DNA from: Promethearchaeota archaeon
GTDB lineage: Archaea > Asgardarchaeota > Lokiarchaeia > Sigynarchaeales > SOKP01
DNA length: 8,174 nucleotides
Direction of reading: 5' to 3'
Assembly: GCA_019057735.1 (NCBI GenBank)
Contig: JAHLWV010000095.1
Location: forward strand, 1-8,174
Shown: piece by piece, positions 1 through 5,767 of the stretch
Layout: every line of letters begins with the position of its first letter
Numbering within the stretch: the first letter of the stretch is position 1
Position numbers and translations under genes: made by a program
The notes under the pieces: generated by a model
Database searches by the model: none
What the model was told of the DNA's origin: nothing
The model's input: the letters and a program-made list of their open reading frames with translations, nothing else

Positions 1-1502
1 GGCAATAAATCAAAAATAACTGTAATGATTATGAACACACACACGACTATTAAGATTCTATTAATTAATATTATCTCTGGAGAAACAACAGAAAAATTGT
101 TAATAACCCATATAAATAAGCCTATAATGATTGAAAAGAAAAATTTTATTCCTGATAACGTAAAATTTATTGACGCCTTGTCACTAATCACTAATAATTC
201 GTAAGTAAAACCTATTACTAAGATGATTAACCCTAAAATCAATGCTTCCAAAGAGATAATTATACCCAATACAACTGCAAAAGCTAAGAAGCATATAAAA
301 AGAAAAATGGGCAAGACGGGATAGAATGGAGCTTTAAAGGGACGATCTAATTCCTTTCTTTTACGTCTGAGTTTTACAGCAGCATAATTTACAAACGCAA
401 GTGCAAAGAAATAGATGAAATTGGTAATTTCAGCAGTGAATCCAATACCGGCAAAAATCGTGAAAAGGAGAGCCAAAATCACAGATATAAGTAAGCCAAA
501 AACGGGCATATCAGATTTTGTTTTTGTTTTTCTTATTTTTTCGGGAAAAAATCGATCTCTTGCTAAAGCGGATATAACACTAATAGCAGATCCTAATGCT
601 GAATTTATAGCTATTAACGTTGAAATTGTAGCCGCCAGAACCATAATAAAAAATCCAAATGGTCCCATCACGCTCTCAAGTACGTCCGCTAACAACACAG
701 GATTTCCACTTAAGTCCGTAGGATTTTCTCCAAGATATATTAACACGATAAATGTAATTGAAAGATATATAACAAGTGTTATTACAATCGCATACATAAT
801 AGTTTTAGGAATGTTTTTTGAAGGATTTTTTAATTCTGGATTGAGATACGCTAAATTTGAAGTTATCGATGTAAATAATATAAACAATAATAAAAATGCG
901 GGTAGTATACCTTCAAATTTAATTTTGGGCAACGCAAATGTTGGATTGGTATATGGTGCTATAATTAAACCTGAGACAATAAAAAATGCGAACAAAGCGA
1001 TTAAAATGAATGTGAATATTAACAATGTTCTAATCGCTATTTTCTGTGTTCTAAAAATAATTAAGCTTGTTAGTAGTATTGGTAAGATTGATATTAAGGT
1101 TAGAACTGTATTAGAAATCGGTATGTTAAATTTAGCAAAAACTTCATTAAACACTAAAGCAAAAATTTGAGCTGAAAATGCGCACATAGCAACATTTGCA
1201 ATCCATAAAAAAAAGCCAATTATAAAAGCTAAGAACCCCCCTATTCCTTCTTTTCCGAAATTATACGCACCACCCGCAGCAGGTAAGCTTGTTGAGAGTT
1301 CAGCGTAATTCAGTCCGGTGAAGAAGATTAAAATTCCGCCTAATAATAGGCTTAATAACAAACCAGATCCTGCAATTTCAATCCCCAATCCTAACAGTAC
1401 GAAAATGGAACCACCTATTCCACATCCTATACCATAAACCACCGCTTGGGACAATTTTAGTGTCCTTCTAGGTAGAATTTCCGGGGGTTTGGTTTCGTTC
1501 AA
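1..1502 (-). CDS. APC-superfamily amino acid/polyamine permease (C-terminus cut by window edge)
   Basis: The minus frame is open from 1517 to base 1, giving at least 500 residues, with the stop outside the window. The product is an integral membrane transporter of the amino acid-polyamine-organocation type, expected to move amino acids or related amines by ion symport or exchange. Family marks are visible: a glycine-rich broken first helix (GIGCGIGGSIFVLLG, about residues 24-38), the YAELSTSLPAAGGAY segment (about 66-80), the ARDRFFPE loop (314-321) and RPFKAPFYPVLPI (from 387). About twelve hydrophobic helices lie before residue 450, and two more hydrophobic stretches follow, so the protein is longer than a minimal 12-helix permease. 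No ATG occurs in the first 60 codons. I chose TTG at 1502 because a TATA-like box lies about 24 bases upstream, the spacing expected for a leaderless archaeal transcript; ATT at 1517 is the only other option after the upstream stop. The substrate cannot be named. Family assignment is firm, the start less so. Confidence 0.9.
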   Translation of the reverse strand, partial: MNETKPPEILPRRTLKLSQAVVYGIGCGIGGSIFVLLGLGIEIAGSGLLLSLLLGGILIFFTGLNYAELSTSLPAAGGAYNFGKEGIGGFLAFIIGFFLWIANVAMCAFSAQIFALVFNEVFAKFNIPISNTVLTLISILPILLTSLIIFRTQKIAIRTLLIFTFILIALFAFFIVSGLIIAPYTNPTFALPKIKFEGILPAFLLLFILFTSITSNLAYLNPELKNPSKNIPKTIMYAIVITLVIYLSITFIVLIYLGENPTDLSGNPVLLADVLESVMGPFGFFIMVLAATISTLIAINSALGSAISVISALARDRFFPEKIRKTKTKSDMPVFGLLISVILALLFTIFAGIGFTAEITNFIYFFALAFVNYAAVKLRRKRKELDRPFKAPFYPVLPIFLFICFLAFAVVLGIIISLEALILGLIILVIGFTYELLVISDKASINFTLSGIKFFFSIIIGLFIWVINNFSVVSPEIILINRILIVVCVFIIITVIFDLL

Positions 1503-1520
1503 TTTTCTTTTTGGAATTTA

Positions 1521-1530
1521 TTATTTATAA
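1521..1530 (-). promoter_or_regulatory. TATA-like box for the APC permease
   Basis: On the minus strand this reads TTATAAATAA, in the 60-base gap between the coiled-coil gene and the permease. Its centre is about 24 bases from the proposed TTG start at 1502, matching archaeal TATA-to-start-site spacing, so the mRNA could begin at or within a few bases of the start codon. No Shine-Dalgarno-like sequence precedes the TTG, which fits leaderless translation. The background is AT-rich, so chance matches are common. Confidence 0.4.
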
Positions 1531-1562
1531 TTAAAATATCTTATTAGTAATAAAGCGTCCAA

Positions 1563-3014
1563 TTATGATTTCTCTAAATGAAAGATTCCACTAACAACTG
1601 AGAAGATTCCCGATATTATAAGTATGATAAAAAGCAATATTTCAATATCAGCAAAATTTAATATTCCCGTAAGGCCAAAAAGTACTACAATTATTATAAG
1701 AATTCCTACACCAATAAGAATCCCACCAAAAAATTTTGATAATCTGTAAACCAATGAGAGGAACTCTAAGCGATGAATTCTACTTTCTTTATCTCGAATT
1801 TCTTCCTCTTGCGTATCGAGCTCTAGTTTTAGCTTTTGAAGAAGCTGTTTAGCATCATTTGTTGTGTGATCTATTACTTCCTTAGATTTTACTAGTTTGT
1901 CATGCTCTACATTCATATAACTTAATTTTTCGTCTAGAGAAGCCATTCTTTCTTCTCTTTCAGCATACTCTAGTCTAGTAACCTCAATATCTTTTTTTAT
2001 ATCTTCTAATCTTGTCTCATTAGCTTTTACTAGGTTTTCTTTACTTAAAATCTGTTCATCAATAGAGGCTATTACATCATTATGCTGTTGAATTTTAGAT
2101 TCGACATCAAGTAATAGCTCTTGTTTTTCAGAGGATTGAATTTTGTATTTTGCGATTAGTTCCTCGTACGTTTCCCTTTGCTTTTCCATTTCAGGAAAAC
2201 CATCTTTATAATCCTCAATGTTTTTTTCTATAATTTTAATGCGAGTTTCGTTTTTTTCGATTTGCTCGGATAAAAGCTTTTTCTCTTCTTCTTTAACTTC
2301 AATTTCGTTGTTTGTGTGATCTAATTCAAACTTATTTTTACCGATTGAAACTTTAAGAGTCTCGTTTTCAGCCGTTAGACTCTTGATTTTTTTTTCTAAA
2401 GCTTCCGCATTTTCTCCTTGTCTCTCAAGTAAAGACTCTTTCTCTTGAATTTCTTGATTTAGTTTAGCAAGTTTAGAACGGAATTCTTCTTGATTAGAAA
2501 TTTTCTCTTTAACACTATCTGTAAGTACAATTAAATCAACTTGTCTAGTTTCAAAAGTATTTACTAATTGCTCGTTATTCCTTAAGAGTTCCTTATACTC
2601 CTCCTCTAGAGTATTCTTACTTTCCGTAACAATTTCAAAACGTTCCTCTAAATTTTGCATATCTTCATTTTTGTGGTTATATTTCTCTTCAAGTGCTTTA
2701 ATGGTCTCCTCAATTGCAGTTAGATACTCTTCCTTATCATCAATTTTAGCTTTAATCGAATCTAACTCTACTTGCGCTTCTCGAACTTCTTCGCTTATTG
2801 TCTCATGTTTCTTCTCCTTTTTCTCCGGTTCAGTATCACCATTTTTTATAGTGTCAGAGATGTTTTCAATGCTATTTTCAAAGGTTCGAAGTTTCTTGTC
2901 AATGAGATCTCTGGAATTTTTAGCTTTTGATAAGTATTCTTTGTCTATTTTTTCTATGTCTTTTTCAGACTTATCTTCTGCTTTTTCCGTTTCCTTTTTA
3001 ATCTCATCAGTCAT
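1563..3014 (-). CDS. Long coiled-coil protein with C-terminal double membrane anchor
   Basis: This 483-residue protein belongs to no family I can name. Residues 1-70 are charged and Lys/Glu-rich. Residues about 75-425 are almost unbroken Glu/Lys/Gln/Leu sequence with hydrophobic residues at heptad-like spacing, as in a long alpha-helical coiled coil. Only two prolines are seen (P63 and P274), and I see no Cys or Trp. P274, in DGFPEME, probably marks a hinge dividing the rod into about 200- and 150-residue arms. The C-terminus has two hydrophobic helices (about 428-449 and 457-478) joined by the short loop NFADIE and ends in HLEKS. There is no N-terminal signal peptide, so the rod most likely faces the cytoplasm from a C-terminal membrane hairpin. 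Weak resemblance to SMC, myosin or golgin proteins would be expected from composition alone and should not be read as homology; no ATPase motif is present. The start is the ATG at 3014, with no clear Shine-Dalgarno site. A tether, scaffold or cell-shape role is only a guess. Confidence 0.85.
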   Translation of the reverse strand: MTDEIKKETEKAEDKSEKDIEKIDKEYLSKAKNSRDLIDKKLRTFENSIENISDTIKNGDTEPEKKEKKHETISEEVREAQVELDSIKAKIDDKEEYLTAIEETIKALEEKYNHKNEDMQNLEERFEIVTESKNTLEEEYKELLRNNEQLVNTFETRQVDLIVLTDSVKEKISNQEEFRSKLAKLNQEIQEKESLLERQGENAEALEKKIKSLTAENETLKVSIGKNKFELDHTNNEIEVKEEEKKLLSEQIEKNETRIKIIEKNIEDYKDGFPEMEKQRETYEELIAKYKIQSSEKQELLLDVESKIQQHNDVIASIDEQILSKENLVKANETRLEDIKKDIEVTRLEYAEREERMASLDEKLSYMNVEHDKLVKSKEVIDHTTNDAKQLLQKLKLELDTQEEEIRDKESRIHRLEFLSLVYRLSKFFGGILIGVGILIIIVVLFGLTGILNFADIEILLFIILIISGIFSVVSGIFHLEKS

Positions 3015-3088
3015 ATTATAGTTTTATTTTAGGATTTTTTGAATTTCATTCAATAAAAGGAGAATTGGGATTCTTTAATTTAATATTT

Positions 3089-3097
3089 ATTATAAAG
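3089..3097 (-). promoter_or_regulatory. Possible TATA box for the coiled-coil gene
   Basis: The minus strand reads CTTTATAAT here, about 75 bases before the ATG at 3014. If used, transcription would start near 3067 and leave a leader of about 50 bases. No ribosome binding site is evident in that leader. The match is ordinary for AT-rich intergenic DNA, so this is a weak call. Confidence 0.25.
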
Positions 3098-3255
3098 TAA
3101 AAAATTGGCTTTTTTTTGATCAACTAAATGTTGATACAAATCAGAATTCATTTTCTCCAACTCACTTACTTCTTTATAAAATATACTTATTACAAATATT
3201 TAAACTTTTGAGTTTATTTTCTTTTGGGGTATTTCGTCTCTATTTCGAGCAATAA

Positions 3256-3264
3256 GTTTATATA
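3256..3264 (+). promoter_or_regulatory. TATA-like box on the plus strand with no gene behind it
   Basis: The sequence GTTTATATA, preceded by an A-rich stretch (AATAA), is the best archaeal TATA match in the gap. It would start a plus-strand transcript near 3287-3290. No real ORF follows before the minus-strand gene that ends at 3452, so the product would be a small RNA, a micropeptide mRNA or an antisense transcript into that gene's 3' end. It may equally be a chance match. Confidence 0.3.
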
Positions 3265-3340
3265 GGAGTATCTATAGAAAGATAAAAAATTGATACCACC
3301 GTTTAATAGCAGAATTTAATAATTTGTAGCCTAATTGGAG

Positions 3341-3357
3341 TAATATTGATAATATTA
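3341..3357. repeat. 17-base inverted repeat in the intergenic gap
   Basis: TAATATT and AATATTA are perfect reverse complements separated by GAT. The size and symmetry suit a dimeric regulator site, but the arms are entirely A/T, so a chance origin is quite possible. It lies about 80 bases downstream of the plus-strand TATA-like box and about 95 bases beyond the end of the 3452-4921 gene. Confidence 0.3.
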
Positions 3358-3451
3358 GAAGATATTTATCGATTTGGAATGCTCAATGGATTTTTAATCT
3401 ACTATGCTTGATGTTTGCATTATAATAATAGATGGGATAAATTGTATAGAG

Positions 3452-4921
3452 TTATTTACCTTTAGTTAGTTTAACCTTGATGTGAATGTTAAATGTTCTA
3501 GGACCAAAAGTTACTAAAGCGTAAAAATTTTCCCGCTTGCCAATTTTAATTTCACCATCAAGAACTGGTAAAATTAATTGTCGATTGCTATATTCGTTCG
3601 CCAAATCATGATCAAAGTGGTTGAAATCAGGGCGGTTCTCTAGGGCCCTTACGGTATGTAGAAATTGAGAGCTATCCTTTGAAGACATTTCTGCAAACTT
3701 ATAATGCATATCTAGATAATTACCGAATTCATGTTCGTTGATAATTAAACTAACAGTTGTATGGTAGGATCTAATAAAGATTTCCCCATCGGTAAAATGA
3801 GGGTTTTTTTCTAAACAAGATTTATAGAGATTTTTTATTAGATCTGTGATAAATAATAATTGAGTAATAGCAAAACTTCTCAACTTCACATTATATGATA
3901 TAATTACAGCGTTATCATTTTCTATTTGTTTAATTTTTTTTATATCTTTAATGACCCCAAACAAATTCGATTCGACTATAGGCTCAAATATAGCAGGGCT
4001 TAATCTATTTGCGTTTCTGAAAAACCAACTTCTCAACAGATTTCTCTGTGGAAAATTTAAGATTTCTGTTGCTTCCAAGAACCCTCTCTTCATCTGAGAT
4101 ATTTCCAAGGTGGGTGTTGCGCTTCCTATTATTATTCTGTGCCAAGTATTTTGAATAAATCCTTTTATTGAGAAAAGTTCCGTAAAACAATCAGTTGGTG
4201 TCATTCCTCCAAAATTTCGTGGATCTATCTCAATCCATAAGTTATTGTACAATTTTAATAGCTGGTAATAAAGATTGAAATCTCCTGAAATATCCAATCC
4301 ACTTAAAACGACGATAATTTCTGGATTTCTTGATAAAAACGACTTAACTTTATCATATGTTGTATATTCAGTGTAATTTTCGGGTAGATTCATATTTCCT
4401 ATATCAATCTTCACGAAGTATTCCTTTTTTTTACAATAGGTAAGTAATTCAAGTAAATTCTGGTTATTAACATCAGTTAAATCGATTTTACAAAAAGATG
4501 GATAAAGAACAACTCCAACGACAGGGATTTGATTTGCTATTGATTCTAAATCTGCGATAGCACTATTCTCTAGATTAAAAGATAAAATTCCTTTAAAGAT
4601 CTCAGGGTCACTTCTTACAACAGATAAAACATCCTCATTGGTAATACCATACGATTTATTTAAATCCATTGCTTGAACAAATCCGTGTTTGATATTTGAG
4701 GAAAACAACTCTACTTTCTCATCTTCAATATTGATTTTTCTATGATAAAAGTAGCTTCTTCCCTCGTGATTTTTTAATTCTAAAAGATTTGTTAAAGCTG
4801 TTGATCCCTCGATCTCGTTAAAAATTGGCCATATTAAAGAGTCAATTTGTCCATAGGTAAACGCATTTGCATATCTTGCCCCAAAAATAGAACTAAAATC
4901 TGGTTGGTATAATCTTTCCAT
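3452..4921 (-). CDS. Amidohydrolase-like TIM barrel fused to a YjbQ/UPF0047-type domain
   Basis: This 489-residue protein has two halves. Residues about 20-312 follow the layout of amidohydrolase-2 (metal-dependent hydrolase) barrels: GVVLYPSF near 136-143, then strands at 168-174, 202-208 and 228-233, then RIIIGSATP (262-270) and the closing RNANRLSPAIF (302-312). Where active members carry metal-binding His and Asp, this one has KIDIG, VVLSGLD and GSA in place of GSD. No DxHxH motif is seen at the start; IDSLIWP (26-32) may be its remnant. The barrel is therefore probably catalytically dead. Residues about 336-489 match YjbQ/UPF0047: YHTTVSLIINEHE (386-398), the late LPVLDGEIKIGK (451-462) and GPRTFNIHIKV (473-483). 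The usual NxxxHL region reads DHDLANEY, so that active site also looks changed. YjbQ relatives show minor thiamine-phosphate synthase activity, but their true role is uncertain. The ATG start is supported by a Shine-Dalgarno-like GAAGGTG. The gene is divergent from the phosphoesterase. The function is unknown. Confidence 0.85.
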   Translation of the reverse strand: MERLYQPDFSSIFGARYANAFTYGQIDSLIWPIFNEIEGSTALTNLLELKNHEGRSYFYHRKINIEDEKVELFSSNIKHGFVQAMDLNKSYGITNEDVLSVVRSDPEIFKGILSFNLENSAIADLESIANQIPVVGVVLYPSFCKIDLTDVNNQNLLELLTYCKKKEYFVKIDIGNMNLPENYTEYTTYDKVKSFLSRNPEIIVVLSGLDISGDFNLYYQLLKLYNNLWIEIDPRNFGGMTPTDCFTELFSIKGFIQNTWHRIIIGSATPTLEISQMKRGFLEATEILNFPQRNLLRSWFFRNANRLSPAIFEPIVESNLFGVIKDIKKIKQIENDNAVIISYNVKLRSFAITQLLFITDLIKNLYKSCLEKNPHFTDGEIFIRSYHTTVSLIINEHEFGNYLDMHYKFAEMSSKDSSQFLHTVRALENRPDFNHFDHDLANEYSNRQLILPVLDGEIKIGKRENFYALVTFGPRTFNIHIKVKLTKGK

Positions 4922-4929
4922 TGTAAGAA

Positions 4930-4936
4930 CACCTTC
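4930..4936 (-). promoter_or_regulatory. Shine-Dalgarno-like site before the amidohydrolase/YjbQ gene
   Basis: The minus strand reads GAAGGTG, one base off GGAGGTG, and ends 8 bases before the ATG at 4921. It is the clearest ribosome binding site in the window and supports that start. Its GGTG lies in the loop of a short 5-bp inverted repeat (AAGAA and TTCTT, 4925-4938). Confidence 0.5.
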
Positions 4937-5041
4937 TTCAAGAAATTGTTAAGTAAAAATTATTCTAACTAAATTATTTTAATGTAGGAAATCAAATATT
5001 AATTATTAAGTTAATTTCATCTAATTTTTTTCGCGTTACAA

Positions 5042-5767
5042 ATGATTGATCTGAAACTGGGAATTTATCCAATAATTATTTCGCCGAATATAGGTAAACC
5101 GCTACTTCTAAACATGAGAGATTATAAACAAAGAGCTCAGTTTCCAATTAAGAATTTATCGTTCGAAGCTCTCATTATCGCATCTAAATCCCATTCAACT
5201 CAAAACATTTTGGAGCATTTTCACCAAAATTTATTTATTCAACCAATTTTAAAAGCGAGTGGCGATTTTGAAAAGAGAAGAGGAACCCTAATCGACTTAC
5301 ATTTAGTTCAAATCGAAAAAATAGAAAAATTAGATTTCCGAGATCAACCCGTTTTAGAAGAAGAGAATTGTATTGTATGGGACATTAACAATTGTGTATT
5401 TCAATTTGACGATGTATTTGGAAAAAGAAAAGAACTTTACAAGATTAAGGTGGAAATTCGGGACATCTTAACAATAGAGAAACTTCTAAAAAGTATTAGT
5501 AGAGATTTTCTTTTATTTGATATCGTACACGATATCCCTAATTTAACCGAGAATAAGGTTAATTACCACAGCATCGCTATTTTTGATAAAGATTGGAATG
5601 ATTTCAGTTTCATACACGCTACCGACTTCCATATTGCTCGAAGAAATGACTTCATCTTACATTATCTAAAAGATAAAGCAAGGATGAAGATCGATCGATG
5701 TAAAACTAATGGGGAAAAAAAAAAAAAAAGTAGATACATTTGTTCTCACAAGAGATTTCGAGTTTAA
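5042..5767 (+). CDS. Calcineurin-like metallophosphoesterase, N-terminal part (before the A15 frame break)
   Basis: This frame gives 241 residues, of which about the first 225 belong to a phosphoesterase. Residues 1-180 form an unrecognised domain with alternating short hydrophobic and charged stretches that look beta-rich, perhaps an Ig-like or substrate-recognition module. At 188-203 comes FSFIHATDFHIARRND, the first metal-binding motif (D195-x-H197) of calcineurin-like phosphoesterases. The frame then enters 15 consecutive A (5715-5729) and afterwards reads an unrelated short tail, SRYICSHKRFRV, before stopping. The remaining motifs follow in the next frame, so this is half of one gene. 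With one A fewer, the two frames join into a protein of about 661 residues. ATG 5042 is the first start after an in-frame TAA at 5012; no good Shine-Dalgarno site is seen. By itself this half cannot form the two-metal site. It shares a 120-base control region with the divergent gene at 3452-4921. Confidence 0.8.
   Translation: MIDLKLGIYPIIISPNIGKPLLLNMRDYKQRAQFPIKNLSFEALIIASKSHSTQNILEHFHQNLFIQPILKASGDFEKRRGTLIDLHLVQIEKIEKLDFRDQPVLEEENCIVWDINNCVFQFDDVFGKRKELYKIKVEIRDILTIEKLLKSISRDFLLFDIVHDIPNLTENKVNYHSIAIFDKDWNDFSFIHATDFHIARRNDFILHYLKDKARMKIDRCKTNGEKKKKSRYICSHKRFRV

Larger units (their letters stand above)
3015..3451. other. 437-base intergenic region without a convincing gene
   Basis: This gap separates two minus-strand genes. 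Both strands are closed by frequent stops and no ORF of useful length with a normal start is present. It holds a T8 run (3110-3117) followed by a 6-bp inverted repeat (ATCAAC at 3119-3124 and GTTGAT at 3130-3135, 5-base loop), a strong TATA-like box on the plus strand (3256-3264), an 8-bp palindrome TCTATAGA (3271-3278) and a 17-base inverted repeat (3341-3357). It should also hold the 3' end of the 3452-4921 transcript and the promoter of the coiled-coil gene. I see no tRNA-like fold and no convincing C/D box pair. Confidence 0.6.

Noticed and set aside
415..1170. A 251-codon open frame on the plus strand
   Set aside because: It is the reverse-strand shadow of the APC permease, whose minus frame shows clear family motifs over the same bases.
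2671..3021. A Ser/Phe-rich 116-codon plus-strand frame
   Set aside because: It is the complement of the Glu/Lys-rich coiled-coil gene; its composition is the expected artefact.
3110..3135. T8 run with an adjacent 6-bp hairpin as an intrinsic terminator
   Set aside because: On the plus strand the T-run precedes the hairpin, and on the minus strand the hairpin is followed by A, so neither order fits a hairpin-plus-U terminator.
3265..3451. A C/D box guide RNA
   Set aside because: A weak box C-like TGATG occurs near 3410, but no CTGA box lies at suitable spacing on that strand.
4005..4190. A 61-codon minus-strand frame inside the amidohydrolase/YjbQ gene
   Set aside because: It lies out of frame within a well-supported gene and resembles nothing.
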